DNA from: Streptococcus suis
Lineage (GTDB): Bacteria > Bacillota > Bacilli > Lactobacillales > Streptococcaceae
Assembly (NCBI GenBank): GCA_022354845.1
Contig: CP031970.1
Location: 1,054,001 to 1,118,000, forward strand
Reading direction: 5' to 3'
Length of the DNA: 64,000 bases
The position numbers were made by a program, and so were the translations under genes. Each line of letters starts with the position of its first letter. Positions within the stretch are counted from its first letter, which is position 1. Of this stretch, positions 48,608 to 58,837 are shown piece after piece. The notes under the pieces were generated by a model. That model saw only the letters and a list, made by a program, of their open reading frames with translations. It had not been told where the DNA came from and did no database searches.

Positions 48608-49377
48608 TAGTTGGCCTCCTTTTCACGTGAAATGAAATAATAACCCACTACCAACAAGATAGAGAAAAGGAACACAACCGCTGACAAGGCATTGATTTCT
48701 AAAGAAATACCTTGTCGAGCCCTTGAGTAGATTTCAACCGAAAGATTTGAATAGCCATTTCCTGTTACGAAAAAGGTTACAGCAAAGTCATCCAAAGAGT
48801 AAGTAAAAGCCATGAAATAACCCGCGATAATTGCCGGCGTCAGATAAGGCAACATAATTTCTTTCAGCATTTGTGGCTGAGTTGCGCCCAAATCATATGC
48901 AGCTGAAATCATGTCCGCGTTCATTTCTTTCAAACGGGGTAAAACCATCAAGACGACGATTGGAATCGAAAAGGCAATGTGACTGAGTAAAACAGAAACA
49001 AACCCCAATTGAAATCCAATCATGGTAAAGAGAATCAAGAAACTTGCCCCAATCATAACGTCAGGTGCCACCATCAAGATATTATTGATAGACAAGAGGG
49101 CATTTTGAAAACGAAGTTTTGCCTGATAAATATAAATTGCTCCAAATGTTCCTATAATGGTTGCAATCAAAGAACTTAAGAAAGCAAGTAAGAATGTCTG
49201 AGCTAAAATCAGCATCAGTCTGCTGTCACCAAGCATCGAAGAAAAATGCTCTAAGGTAAAGCCAGTAAAACCATTCATATCTCCTCCAGCATTAAAGGCA
49301 TAGAAAATGAGATAAAAAATGGGTAAATAAAGCACGAGGAAGGCAATGGTTAAGTAGACATTTGCAAATTTCTTCAT
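48607..49377 (-). CDS. potC: Polyamine ABC transporter permease
   Basis: PotC (256 aa), six predicted helices; the EAA loop AAYDLGATQPQMLKEIMLPY contacts PotA. The ATG overlaps the potB stop as TAATG, which decides the start. Confidence 0.94.
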   Translation of the reverse strand: MKKFANVYLTIAFLVLYLPIFYLIFYAFNAGGDMNGFTGFTLEHFSSMLGDSRLMLILAQTFLLAFLSSLIATIIGTFGAIYIYQAKLRFQNALLSINNILMVAPDVMIGASFLILFTMIGFQLGFVSVLLSHIAFSIPIVVLMVLPRLKEMNADMISAAYDLGATQPQMLKEIMLPYLTPAIIAGYFMAFTYSLDDFAVTFFVTGNGYSNLSVEIYSRARQGISLEINALSAVVFLFSILLVVGYYFISREKEAN

Positions 49378-50177
49378 TATTTCTTCCTCTCTTTCGTCAT
49401 CCACATAATCAAGAGCATGGCTAAAATCAAGACCACACCAATGGTTGAACCCATTCCCCAGTTTTGTGTTGTGAGGAAGTGCTGCTCGATGGCAGTACCC
49501 AAAGTAATCACTCGGTTACCTCCAATCAAACGAGTCAACATAAAGAGGCTTAAACTTGGAATAAAAACAGCCTGTACCCCAGAACGGACGCCATTCATAG
49601 AGAGAGGAAAAATAACCTTTGAAAAGGTTTGCCAAGAAGTTGCACCCAAATCACGACTAGCGTTGATAAGATTCTTATCCAAGTCATCCAAAGCGTTAAA
49701 GATTGGCAAAATCATAAATGGAATCTCAATATAGGCTGCAACAGCAATAAAGGAGAAATCTGTAAAGAGAATTTGTTGAGTCCCTAACCCCAGAAACTCT
49801 AAAAATTGATTAATGGAACCATGTTGACCGAAAATACCGATAAAGGCATAGGCTTTCAGCAAAAGATTTACCCAGGTTGGCAAGATAATCAACATGAGCC
49901 ATAGTTGTCGATGCTTGAGCTTGGTCAAGAAATAGGCAGTCGGATAGGACACCAAAAGGGTGACCAAAGTAATAATACCTGCGTAAAAAATGGAGTTGAA
50001 ACTCATTCGCAGATAGGTAATATTTGGTGAATTAAAATAGGTTTGATAGTTAGCCAAAGTGAAATTGCCATGAATATCAAAGAAAGATTTAAAGATAATC
50101 AAAGCAACGGGTGCTAGTACAAAGAGAAAGACCCATAAGGCATAAGGAATTGCAAAGAGCCTAGAGGTTTTCTTCAT
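49377..50177 (-). CDS. potB: Polyamine ABC transporter permease
   Basis: PotB (266 aa), six predicted helices with the EAA loop [23 protein letters not shown] 50177 follows GAGGAGGAACGCA; it overlaps the end of potA by 17 bases. Confidence 0.94.
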   Translation of the reverse strand: MKKTSRLFAIPYALWVFLFVLAPVALIIFKSFFDIHGNFTLANYQTYFNSPNITYLRMSFNSIFYAGIITLVTLLVSYPTAYFLTKLKHRQLWLMLIILPTWVNLLLKAYAFIGIFGQHGSINQFLEFLGLGTQQILFTDFSFIAVAAYIEIPFMILPIFNALDDLDKNLINASRDLGATSWQTFSKVIFPLSMNGVRSGVQAVFIPSLSLFMLTRLIGGNRVITLGTAIEQHFLTTQNWGMGSTIGVVLILAMLLIMWMTKERKK

Positions 50178-51315
50178 TGCGTTCCTCCTCGATGGCATTA
50201 ATCAAACCATCTTCCACTTCATCCACCTCAACATACTCTTCAATACGAGCATCAAATTCTTCTTCAGTTTCATTGAGGCGCATGATATGAATATCTTCTG
50301 GCTCAAAACTGAGACCAATCACCTCACCCACAATGGCTTTACGAGTGGAATGAATCATCCATTCGTTGCCCAAATCATCGTAGGCTATAATTTCGTAGTG
50401 AACACCACGGAAGAGCTGTGTATCGACTTTAACCTGTAGTTTTCCTTCTTCAGGTAAGGTAATTCGTAAATCCTCTGGGCGAATGACTACCTTAACTTCC
50501 TCATTCGGTCGCATACCACCGTCAACAGCTTCAAACCGTTTGCCATTGAATTCTACAAGATAGTCTTCAATCATACGCCCCGGAAGAATGTTGGACTCAC
50601 CGATAAAGGTTGCAACAAAATAGTTAATCGGCTCATCATAGATATCTACAGGTGTTCCAGATTGAACAATCTCACCCTCATTCATGACAAAAATCCAATC
50701 GCTCATGGCCAAGGCTTCTTCTTGATCATGCGTTACGAAAACGAAAGTGATTCCAAGGCGCTGTTGCAACTCACGCAATTCATACTGCATTTCAGTCCGA
50801 AGTTTTAAGTCTAAGGCAGATAAGGGTTCATCCAGCAAGACAACGCGTGGTTGATTGATAATGGCACGCGCGATTGCAACACGCTGCCGTTGTCCACCAG
50901 ACAATTTCTGAATAGAACGTTTCTCATAGCCAGAAAGGCGAACCATTTGTAAGGCTTCTGTCACACGACGTTCAATTTCTGACTTATCTACCTTACGCAA
51001 TTTTAGAGGAAAAGCCACATTTTCAAAGACAGTCATATGAGGGAAAAGGGCATAAGACTGAAAAACGGTATGGACATCACGCTTGTTGGTTGGCACATCA
51101 TTTATCCGTTGACCATCCAAATAAATATCGCCAGAGCTTGCATCCAATAAGCCAGCGATAATATTCAAAATAGTTGATTTTCCAGAACCAGAGGCGCCTA
51201 ACAAAGTGTAAAATTTGCCCTCCTCTAATTCAAAACTAATGTCCTTTAAAACAGTTGTTCCACTATCTTCAAAAACTTTAGATACATGTTTAAATTCAAT
51301 AATCGGCTTTTTCAA
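50161..51315 (-). CDS. potA: Polyamine ABC transporter ATP-binding protein
   Basis: PotA (384 aa): Walker [10 protein letters not shown], signature [14 protein letters not shown], Walker [13 protein letters not shown], then a TOBE domain (from ~290) and an acidic C-terminal tail ([20 protein letters not shown]) longer than the family minimum. Powers polyamine import by PotBCD. Follows murB by 37 bases in the conserved murB-potABCD order. Confidence 0.95.
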   Translation of the reverse strand: MKKPIIEFKHVSKVFEDSGTTVLKDISFELEEGKFYTLLGASGSGKSTILNIIAGLLDASSGDIYLDGQRINDVPTNKRDVHTVFQSYALFPHMTVFENVAFPLKLRKVDKSEIERRVTEALQMVRLSGYEKRSIQKLSGGQRQRVAIARAIINQPRVVLLDEPLSALDLKLRTEMQYELRELQQRLGITFVFVTHDQEEALAMSDWIFVMNEGEIVQSGTPVDIYDEPINYFVATFIGESNILPGRMIEDYLVEFNGKRFEAVDGGMRPNEEVKVVIRPEDLRITLPEEGKLQVKVDTQLFRGVHYEIIAYDDLGNEWMIHSTRKAIVGEVIGLSFEPEDIHIMRLNETEEEFDARIEEYVEVDEVEDGLINAIEEERNEENL

Positions 51316-51352
51316 TTCACATAAATCCCTTCTTTATACAGTAGCCAATTGG

Positions 51353-52261
51353 CTAAAGAGTTTCGGCAGGGTCGCCAATAATACGTACTTCACGCTCTAA
51401 GGTAATGCCTGAAGATTTTTCTACAGTTTCAATGACATGTTTAATGAGACTTTCATAATCATTTGCAGTCCCATTTTCAACGTTTACCATAAAACCTGCA
51501 TGTTTTTGAGAAACTTCTACACCACCAATGCGATAGCCTTTCAAGCCTGCTTCCATTATCAGTTGACCAGCAAAATGGCCAAGTGGCCGTTTAAAGACAG
51601 AACCACATGATGGTAATTCCAATGGTTGTTTTAACTCACGCAAATGGGTCAGACGGGCCATTTCTTGCTCGATAACTGTGTAATTACCAGGACGAAGAGC
51701 AAATTTCGCAGATAAAACAATTGCGCCATTTTCCTGTAAAATAGAAGAACGATAGCCAAAGCGTAATTCACGATTATCTAATGTTTCTACATAGCCAGCA
51801 GGCGTCAAAATTTGTGCAGATACTAAAATATGCGATACTTCGCCACCATAAGCGCCAGCATTCATATAGACAGCTCCACCGATGCTACCAGGTATTCCAC
51901 AAGCAAACTCGAAACCGGTCAGTGAATGAAATAGCGCAACTCTAGTTGTCTCAATCAAGTTAGCTCCAGCCTCTGCTTCGATAGTATAGCCAGAAACAGT
52001 TACCGTATTTAATTTATCCATACGGATAACAAAACCACGAATACCACCATCACGAACGATGACATTACTTGAATTCCCAAGCACTTGCCAGGGAATCCCT
52101 TCACGTTTCGCAAATTCAATGACACGAACAATTTCATAACGGTTACGAGGAAATACTAAATAATCAACTGCCCCACCGACATTTGTGTATGTGTACTCTT
52201 TCAAAGGCTCATCAAAACGGATATCGATACCTTCAAGTTCAACTCTTATTTTATTTTTCAT
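51353..52261 (-). CDS. murB: UDP-N-acetylenolpyruvoylglucosamine reductase
   Basis: MurB (302 aa) makes UDP-MurNAc for peptidoglycan. FAD-binding [13 protein letters not shown] and [19 protein letters not shown]; catalytic Ser in [11 protein letters not shown]. First gene of the murB-potABCD transcript. An extended -10 (TGGTATAAT) lies ~35 bases upstream. Confidence 0.95.
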   Translation of the reverse strand: MKNKIRVELEGIDIRFDEPLKEYTYTNVGGAVDYLVFPRNRYEIVRVIEFAKREGIPWQVLGNSSNVIVRDGGIRGFVIRMDKLNTVTVSGYTIEAEAGANLIETTRVALFHSLTGFEFACGIPGSIGGAVYMNAGAYGGEVSHILVSAQILTPAGYVETLDNRELRFGYRSSILQENGAIVLSAKFALRPGNYTVIEQEMARLTHLRELKQPLELPSCGSVFKRPLGHFAGQLIMEAGLKGYRIGGVEVSQKHAGFMVNVENGTANDYESLIKHVIETVEKSSGITLEREVRIIGDPAETL

Positions 52262-52294
52262 ATCCTTCTCTTTTCCAAGTTATATACGGAGAAT

Positions 52295-52303
52295 ATTATA
52301 CCA
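52295..52303 (-). promoter_or_regulatory. Extended -10 promoter of murB-potABCD
   Basis: TGGTATAAT on the minus strand; the -35 is weak. Confidence 0.6.
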
Positions 52304-52360
52304 AAAATTCGGATAAAAAACGAATAGAAAATAAAATATATTAAATTGAAGCTTTAAATA

Positions 52361-52380
52361 AAAAAGCCCAGAACTGGACT
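52361..52380 (-). terminator. Terminator of hom-thrB
   Basis: AGTCCAG / CTGGGCT (one G-T pair, two-base loop) followed by six T on the minus strand, 6 bases past the thrB stop. Confidence 0.8.
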
Positions 52381-52385
52381 TTCAT

Positions 52386-53249
52386 TTATAAAATAACTTG
52401 AATTCCCTTTGTATCAACTGTTAGGGAATGGACAGAGCCATCTAGCTGCAGAGCTTCAATCGCCGCAATAAGTTCAGCCTCTTTCTCAGCAGGTGCCAAT
52501 ACCATCACGGTCGGTCCAGCTCCAGAGAGATAGGTTGCATAAGCGCCAATTTCTTGCGCTAACTGCTTAATCGGACAAAACTCTTTAACAAGTAGTTGCC
52601 GATAGGGTTCATGAAACATATCTAACTGAATCAGTTGACCCGCTTTTTCAATATCTCCTGACATAAGGCTTGCAATTGCAACGTTAGCTATCGAACTAGC
52701 AGCAACCGCCTTTTTATAGCCCATTTGTGTAGGAAGAATACCTCGACTTTCACTTGTACGAAGAGGATAATTTGGAATAAACGCAATAAAACTTGTTGGT
52801 GGAAAGTCAGTTACAACTGCTTGAACATTTTTGTTGACATAGCTTGAAATGACCAAATTTCCATAAATAGCTGGAGCTACATTATCTGGATGTCCTTCAA
52901 TCTTTGTAGCCAATTGCAACTTTTCATCTTGGCTCAGGTTAAGTTTTCCTAACTGATTGGCCAGTTCGATACCTGCAACAATGACTGAACTAGATGAACC
53001 TAAGCCACGAGCTAAGGGAATATCGCTTTCCATTTTTAAACGATGTGGTTGTATATGTTTTGCAACTGTCAGGGCAGTCCGGATGAGTAAATTATTTTGA
53101 TCAGAGGGAACATGTTCTAATTGATGCTCAACAATCCACTCATTAGTATGTTCTAGAACTTCAACCGCAAGATATTTTGAGAGTGCTACACCAACAGAAT
53201 CAAATCCTGGTCCAATATTTGCTGATGTCGCTGGAACAATAATTTTCAT
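52386..53249 (-). CDS. thrB: Homoserine kinase
   Basis: ThrB (287 aa), GHMP kinase family, phosphorylates homoserine for threonine synthesis. [16 protein letters not shown] at the start, ATP loop [16 protein letters not shown] and [12 protein letters not shown] near the C-terminus. Starts 3 bases after hom; no thrC is adjacent. Confidence 0.95.
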   Translation of the reverse strand: MKIIVPATSANIGPGFDSVGVALSKYLAVEVLEHTNEWIVEHQLEHVPSDQNNLLIRTALTVAKHIQPHRLKMESDIPLARGLGSSSSVIVAGIELANQLGKLNLSQDEKLQLATKIEGHPDNVAPAIYGNLVISSYVNKNVQAVVTDFPPTSFIAFIPNYPLRTSESRGILPTQMGYKKAVAASSIANVAIASLMSGDIEKAGQLIQLDMFHEPYRQLLVKEFCPIKQLAQEIGAYATYLSGAGPTVMVLAPAEKEAELIAAIEALQLDGSVHSLTVDTKGIQVIL

Positions 53250-53252
53250 AGA

Positions 53253-54539
53253 CTATTCCCCCAAAACCTTAAAGGTGTTAACGAGTGTGAAATCAGTCGC
53301 TTCTGCTAATTTTCTAGTTACCTGCTCCAACTGTGTTTTGTTCATCGCATGTGTAACAATTACAAGGCGAGCTGTGTCGTCCTTTGTACCTTTTTGTAGG
53401 ATTTGTTTAAATGAAATTCCCTCAGAATGGAAGATCTCTGCAATTCGTAACATTTTTCCACTTGTGTCTGGAGTCAGAATTGAGAAATAGTATTCGCTTG
53501 TCACATCTTCTGGTATAGCTAATTGAAGAGGGCGAGAATATTCATTAAATGGTTTACCTACAGTTTTATCTTTCATCCTGCGTACAATTCGAATGATATC
53601 AGCGGTCACACTGGTTGCAGTTGGCTTTTGCCCCGCACCTGGCCCATAATACATGGATTGGCCAATACCGATAGACTCAACAAAGACCGCATTCATTACT
53701 CCATTCACACTTGCTAACGGATGGTTCTTAGGCAAAAAGGTTGGTGAGACTTCAGCAGCTATTCCTGAAGCTGTTTCTCGGACATCACCCACCAGCTTGA
53801 TGACATACCCCAGCTCTTGAGCTACCGCAACATCTTCAGGTGTTATAGTGGTAATTCCTTTATGTCCTACAGCATCAAAATCAACGGTCATCCCAAAACC
53901 AAACTGACTCAAGATAACTGCTTTATAGGCAGCATCAATTCCTTCTACGTCATTTGTTGGATCAGACTCAGCATAACCCAACTCTTGGGCTGTTTCCAAT
54001 GCTTTCTCATATGTCCAACCTTCATCTACCATTTTGGTCAGCATAAAGTTTGATGTACCATTTAAGACACCCAAAATGCGGGTAATTTTATCCGCAGCAA
54101 ATGAATTCACAAGCGTACGCAAGATAGGAATGCCCCCAGCTACTGCTGCCTCATAATAAAGTGCTAACCCTTTCTCTTCAGCAAGTGTACGCAACTCTGT
54201 ACCATGAACGGCCAATAAATCTTTGTTAGCTGTTACAACATGTTTGCCAGCTTCTAAAGCAAGAATGATAAATGTTTTTGCCGGTTCAATTCGCCCCATC
54301 AATTCTACAACAAGAGCAATCTCTGCATCTTCTAAAATATCATCAATATTGGTCACAAAATGAAACTGGTGACCAGCAGCTACCAAACGGTCTTTTTCAG
54401 CCTCATCTTTTACCAATACCTTAGCAATTTCAATCGAATCCCCAGCAGCTTTTTCAATTTTTTCTTTATTTTCTTTCAATAGAAATGGTACACCACTTGC
54501 TACTGTACCGAATCCTAATAATCCTACCTTGATAGCCAT
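53253..54539 (-). CDS. hom: Homoserine dehydrogenase
   Basis: Hom (428 aa) reduces aspartate semialdehyde to homoserine. NAD(P) site [12 protein letters not shown], catalytic core [14 protein letters not shown] and [16 protein letters not shown], and a C-terminal ACT domain (~350-428) that usually mediates threonine feedback. GAGAGAAC precedes the ATG. Confidence 0.95.
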   Translation of the reverse strand: MAIKVGLLGFGTVASGVPFLLKENKEKIEKAAGDSIEIAKVLVKDEAEKDRLVAAGHQFHFVTNIDDILEDAEIALVVELMGRIEPAKTFIILALEAGKHVVTANKDLLAVHGTELRTLAEEKGLALYYEAAVAGGIPILRTLVNSFAADKITRILGVLNGTSNFMLTKMVDEGWTYEKALETAQELGYAESDPTNDVEGIDAAYKAVILSQFGFGMTVDFDAVGHKGITTITPEDVAVAQELGYVIKLVGDVRETASGIAAEVSPTFLPKNHPLASVNGVMNAVFVESIGIGQSMYYGPGAGQKPTATSVTADIIRIVRRMKDKTVGKPFNEYSRPLQLAIPEDVTSEYYFSILTPDTSGKMLRIAEIFHSEGISFKQILQKGTKDDTARLVIVTHAMNKTQLEQVTRKLAEATDFTLVNTFKVLGE

Positions 54540-54569
54540 GTTCTCTCCTTATTTAAATGTATTTCGACT

Positions 54570-54614
54570 ATTATACCAAATATTCTGATAATTTTCCAAA
54601 TAATTTGATATAAT
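54570..54614. promoter_or_regulatory. Overlapping divergent promoters of hom and the deacetylase gene
   Basis: Minus: TTGGAA, 18 bases, TATAAT (54575-54570) with TG before it. Plus: TGATATAAT (54606-54614), weak -35. The region is a near-duplicate: CCAAATATTCTGATAATTTT followed by CCAAATAATTTGATATAATT. Confidence 0.6.
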
Positions 54615-54644
54615 TAATTTATCTAGACTCAAAGGAGAACAATC

Positions 54645-55580
54645 ATGGCGCGTAGACGTAGAAAACAACCTAAACCATCCAAGAAATATATTCATTATAT
54701 TTTTCTCTCTCTTCTTACAATTCTTGTACTAAGTTTGATTTATCTTCTACTCCCCACCTTGATTCCTCGCTCTTCAAATGCTTCACAGACTACTGTTTCT
54801 AGCCAATCAAGCAGTCAAGCATCTACTCAAAATACTACTACAGCTGATTCCAATTCATCAACCCAAACAAGTTCTGTAAACTGGGTTAAAGCGGATGAGC
54901 CTGTCCAAATACCGATTCTCATGTACCATGCGATTCACGAAATGGCTCCTGAAGAGGAAGCAAATGCCAACTTAATCGTCTCACCAGCAGTTTTTGAAAG
55001 TCATTTGCAAGTTTTAGAAGAAAATGGCTACTACGCTCTTACACCGGAAGAAGCCTATAAAGTTCTAACAGAAAATGTTCTTCCACAGGACAAAAAAGTC
55101 GTTTGGTTAACCTTTGATGATAGCATTTGGGATTTTTATTCTTATGCCTATCCTCTTTTGGTAAAATACCACATGCAGGCGACAAACAATGTAATAACTG
55201 GTTTTACCGAAAATGGAATTGAAGGATATTTAACCCTTGATCAGATGAAAGAGATGCAAGTAAATGGGATGTCTTTCCAAGGACATACAGTCAATCATCC
55301 TGACTTAGAGGTAAGCAGCACTGATGATCAGATGAGCGAATTGATCCAATCCAAAAATTATTTAGATAGCCAACTTAATCAAGAGACTATTGCAGTAGCT
55401 TATCCATCTGGTAGCTACTCACAAGATACCCTAAACATCAGTGAGCAAGCCGGTTATAAATTAGGTTTAACTACAAATAATGGCTTGGCTAGTCTAGCGG
55501 ATGGCTTATTAAGTCTTAATCGTGTTCGCGTTCTTCCAACTACAAGTGCTGAAGGACTCCTAAATGAAATAACACCATAA
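54645..55580 (+). CDS. Membrane-anchored polysaccharide deacetylase family protein
   Basis: A 311-residue protein: basic N-terminus (MARRRRKQPKPSKK), one membrane helix (~20-40), a Ser/Thr/Gln linker and a NodB-type domain. Motif 1 is WLTFDDSIWDF (the two Asp) and motif 2 FQGHTVNHPDL (zinc His pair H-x-x-x-H). IPILMYHAIHE is also typical. Likely removes acetyl groups from peptidoglycan or a surface polysaccharide. AAAGGAG precedes the ATG. Divergent from hom, with its own terminator. Confidence 0.9.
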   Translation: MARRRRKQPKPSKKYIHYIFLSLLTILVLSLIYLLLPTLIPRSSNASQTTVSSQSSSQASTQNTTTADSNSSTQTSSVNWVKADEPVQIPILMYHAIHEMAPEEEANANLIVSPAVFESHLQVLEENGYYALTPEEAYKVLTENVLPQDKKVVWLTFDDSIWDFYSYAYPLLVKYHMQATNNVITGFTENGIEGYLTLDQMKEMQVNGMSFQGHTVNHPDLEVSSTDDQMSELIQSKNYLDSQLNQETIAVAYPSGSYSQDTLNISEQAGYKLGLTTNNGLASLADGLLSLNRVRVLPTTSAEGLLNEITP

Positions 55581-55610
55581 TATCCACTGGTAGATACCAT
55601 ACTTTTTTCA

Positions 55611-55647
55611 AACCATGTCCTTTCAAAGGGGCTTGGTTTTTTCTTTT
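55611..55647 (+). terminator. Terminator of the deacetylase gene
   Basis: AACCATGTCC pairs imperfectly with GGGGCTTGGTT, followed by TTTTCTTTTT on the plus strand. Confidence 0.75.
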
Positions 55648-55676
55648 TGTAATTGCTGATGATACACATTTTCTGA

Positions 55677-55706
55677 AAAAAATAGAGATACCCATTTAGG
55701 CATCTC
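55677..55706 (-). terminator. Terminator of rimM-trmD
   Basis: GAGATACC / GGCATCTC (one mismatch) with a seven-base loop; on the minus strand TATTTTTTTC follows. Confidence 0.7.
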
Positions 55707-55722
55707 ATTTGAACTCATCTAA

Positions 55723-56439
55723 TTATTGTTCTGCTATGATCTTATCCAAAATGAAGCGTTCTTCATCCGATAATTCATAGCAAGCTAGTAAATCTGGACG
55801 TCGATCGTAGGTTTTTCTAATACTTTGTTCCAGTCGCCACTTCCGAATATTTTCATGATGACCACTCATCAACACATCAGGTACGACCATGCCACGATAT
55901 TCATAGGGACGAGTATATTGTGGGTATTCCAATAAACCAGAAGAGAAACTATCATCTGTATGACTGGCTTCTTTCCCAATGACCTCTGGTATGAGACGAA
56001 CAGTCGCATCTATCATGGTCATCGCCGCCAATTCTCCACCTGTCAAGACATAATCACCCAGTGAAATTTCATCGGTGACTAGTGTCTTGATACGCTCATC
56101 ATAGCCCTCGTAATGCCCACAGATAAAAATTAACTGGTCTTCTTTTGATAATTCTTCTGCATGGGTTTGATTAAATGCCCGACCAGCAGGATCCAATAAA
56201 ATAACGCGAGGATTTGTCTTTTCAATCGCATCCATTGTATCAAAAATTGGTTGAGCCCTTAATAGCATCCCTTGCCCGCCACCATACGGCTCATCATCAA
56301 CATGTCGCGCTTTCTCTGCTTTTTCTCGAAAATTATGGTAGTTTACTTCGAGAATTCCTTTCTCTCTCGCCTTTCCGACAATTGAGTGCTCTAACGGGGC
56401 AAACATCTCAGGAAACAGCGTTAAAATATCAATTCTCAT
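55723..56439 (-). CDS. trmD: tRNA (guanine-N1)-methyltransferase
   Basis: TrmD (238 aa) methylates G37 of tRNAs reading CUN, CCN and CGG. SPOUT trefoil-knot fold: [23 protein letters not shown] and [18 protein letters not shown] 56439 ([13 protein letters not shown]) follows TTGAGGG and overlaps the rimM end by 11 bases. Confidence 0.96.
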   Translation of the reverse strand: MRIDILTLFPEMFAPLEHSIVGKAREKGILEVNYHNFREKAEKARHVDDEPYGGGQGMLLRAQPIFDTMDAIEKTNPRVILLDPAGRAFNQTHAEELSKEDQLIFICGHYEGYDERIKTLVTDEISLGDYVLTGGELAAMTMIDATVRLIPEVIGKEASHTDDSFSSGLLEYPQYTRPYEYRGMVVPDVLMSGHHENIRKWRLEQSIRKTYDRRPDLLACYELSDEERFILDKIIAEQ

Positions 56440-56947
56440 CGTCCAAACCCTCAAGTAATTCCACATCTACACGATTGTTTGGAATGTCAATATTCAACAC
56501 AACTGGTGGGATATATGGTAAAAGCAAATCTTTCTTGCCTTTTCGCTTAACCACCCAAACATCATTGGCACCTGGCTGAAGAATTTCCTTTATTTGACCA
56601 ATAACTTGATCATTTTCATAGACATCTAAACCAATAATTTCATGATAGTAAAATTCACCATCTTCAAGATCTGTCAGTTTTTCTTCAGCGATTTTTAAAC
56701 TGTACCCTTTATATTTTTCAATATCATTAATATAGTACATTCCCTTAAACTTGATAATATCAAAATTCTTTGCCTTGCGATGATTAGCAATTTCCACATC
56801 CATAACAAATTGGTCTTTTTCATCGAAAAGTGCTAGGACTGAACCTTTTTTAAACCGTTCCTCCGCGAAATCTGTTACTGATAAAACCCGCATTTCTCCT
56901 TGTAAACCTTGAGTATTAACAATTTTACCGACATTAAAATAATTCAT
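56429..56947 (-). CDS. rimM: 16S rRNA processing protein RimM
   Basis: RimM (172 aa) helps 30S head maturation with S19. N-terminal barrel ([19 protein letters not shown]) and C-terminal PRC domain ([13 protein letters not shown]...LLPYIPPVV). ATG 56947 follows AAAGGAAGTT. Together with trmD and the nearby rpsP this is a common ribosome-maturation cluster. Confidence 0.95.
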   Translation of the reverse strand: MNYFNVGKIVNTQGLQGEMRVLSVTDFAEERFKKGSVLALFDEKDQFVMDVEIANHRKAKNFDIIKFKGMYYINDIEKYKGYSLKIAEEKLTDLEDGEFYYHEIIGLDVYENDQVIGQIKEILQPGANDVWVVKRKGKKDLLLPYIPPVVLNIDIPNNRVDVELLEGLDDEN

Positions 56948-57059
56948 GATAACTTCCTTTGTATTTCTATCCATTTATTTTAACATGTAGCGGAAGAATG
57001 CACAAGGTTTAGAAAAAGTACCAATTGAATCGATACTTTTCACTGTACACTATTATCCC

Positions 57060-58829
57060 CTATTTAGACTGGCTGAACTGGCTTTGATAGAGGTTATAAT
57101 AGAAACCTTTGTCAGCCAAAAGACTTTCATGATTACCTTGTTCGATAATCTGTCCATCTTTCAAGACCAAAATCTTATCAGCTTCCTGAATGGTTGATAA
57201 GCGATGGGCGATGACGAAACTTGTCCGCCCCTTCATCAATCGTTTCATAGCCTTTTGAATCAAAAGTTCCAAGCGAGTATCAACTGAAGAAGTCGCTTCA
57301 TCAAGGATAAGAATGGATGGGTCCGCCAACAAGGCACGCGCAATGGTCAAAAGCTGTTTCTGACCTTGGGAGATATTGCTGGATTCCTGGTTCATTTCCA
57401 TATTATAACCGCCAGGCAGGGTACGAATAAAATGGTCAACGTTGGCGGCTTTAGCAGCCTCCACAATTTCCTCATCCGTCGCATCCAGACGCCCAAAACG
57501 TAAGTTTTCCTTAATCGTCCCTTCATAAAGCCAAGCATCCTGCAAGACCATACCAAATTGGCTACGGTAGGATTGACGAGAAATATTACGAATATCCTGA
57601 CCATCCACCTTGATAGCACCGGATGTGACATCATAGAAACGCATGAGTAAGTTGATGAGGGTTGTCTTACCAGCCCCCGTTGGTCCAACGATAGCTACCA
57701 TTTCACCAGGTTTAACTTCAAGATTAAAGTTACGGATAAGTGGCTTGTCTTCTGAATAGCCAAATTCGACCTGTTCAAAGCTAACTTGTCCGATCAGACT
57801 AGCTGTCAACTCCAGCGCATTGGCGTCTTCTTCGTCAAGCTCATCTAAGACTGAAAAGATGCGTTCAAGGGAAGATTTGGCAGACTGTAACTGAGGAGCC
57901 AACTGGGTCAGGGTTTGAACAGGCTGAGAAATCTGCCAAACGTATTGGACGAAGGCCTGCATGTTACCAACCGTTAGTTTGCCTGCTAGGACTTTCAAAC
58001 CAGCAAGTAAGGCTACGACGACATAGGCAATATTAGAAAAACCGTGGACTAAAGGCATAAGTAAACCTGATACGAAACTGGCTTTAAAGCCGACTTCCTG
58101 CAAATCTGAGGTAATCTGGCGAAATTCTTCTGTAGAGATTTCCTCTCGTCCATAGAGTTTGAGGACGTTGAAACCAGTTAGATTTTCCTGCACAAAACCG
58201 TTCAATCGTCCCAATGCATCCGCCTGTTGTTTAAAGTAGGGCTGGGACTTGCCCATGACAAACTTGGAACCCAAATAGGTCAATGGAACCAAGGTTGCGA
58301 CTACGAGAGCCAGGGATATATCCAACCAAAAACACATAAACATGGCTAAAAAAAGGGTTAGTACAGCATTGACGAGCTGAAGAAAACTTTGCTGCAAGGC
58401 ATTTGAGACTGTCTCCACATCACTTGTAAATCGACCTAATAGGTCACCATACTGGTGTTTATCGAAATAGGAAATGGGAATTTTGTTAATCTGGTGACTC
58501 AAATCCTGACGCAGTTCCTTGGTTGCTCCCTGTACCGCCTTAGTCATGAAATAGGTAGAACCATAGGCGCCGATTTCATACATAAGGGCACGAAGGGCAT
58601 AGAGCGCAAGCATGATGGCAATATAGGAAACATTGATATGGGCACCTTCTACTCCATTTGCTATATCTAACAGATTTTTAGTCAATTCTGTAATAATCAG
58701 TCCCAAAACGAAGGGTTCCAGGGCATTCATCACTGCGCTAATGGTTTTTAGAAAAACAGCCAAAAATACTGAAGATTGATAATGACGTAAATAGTCCCAA
58801 ACACGGATAAATACTGATCTATTCTTCAT
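57060..58829 (-). CDS. Heterodimeric ABC exporter, subunit with degenerate signature
   Basis: A 589-residue half-transporter: six membrane helices then an ATPase domain with Walker A GPTGAGKTTLI, Walker B LILDEATSSVD with the catalytic Glu, but signature ISQGQ in place of LSGGQ. It begins 8 bases after its partner gene with AGGAGG. It pairs with the upstream subunit to leave one consensus and one degenerate ATP site. Resembles LmrCD/EfrAB/PatAB-type multidrug pumps (SatAB in S. suis); which of these it is cannot be decided here. Confidence 0.9.
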   Translation of the reverse strand: MKNRSVFIRVWDYLRHYQSSVFLAVFLKTISAVMNALEPFVLGLIITELTKNLLDIANGVEGAHINVSYIAIMLALYALRALMYEIGAYGSTYFMTKAVQGATKELRQDLSHQINKIPISYFDKHQYGDLLGRFTSDVETVSNALQQSFLQLVNAVLTLFLAMFMCFWLDISLALVVATLVPLTYLGSKFVMGKSQPYFKQQADALGRLNGFVQENLTGFNVLKLYGREEISTEEFRQITSDLQEVGFKASFVSGLLMPLVHGFSNIAYVVVALLAGLKVLAGKLTVGNMQAFVQYVWQISQPVQTLTQLAPQLQSAKSSLERIFSVLDELDEEDANALELTASLIGQVSFEQVEFGYSEDKPLIRNFNLEVKPGEMVAIVGPTGAGKTTLINLLMRFYDVTSGAIKVDGQDIRNISRQSYRSQFGMVLQDAWLYEGTIKENLRFGRLDATDEEIVEAAKAANVDHFIRTLPGGYNMEMNQESSNISQGQKQLLTIARALLADPSILILDEATSSVDTRLELLIQKAMKRLMKGRTSFVIAHRLSTIQEADKILVLKDGQIIEQGNHESLLADKGFYYNLYQSQFSQSK

Positions 58830-58837
58830 AATTCCTC

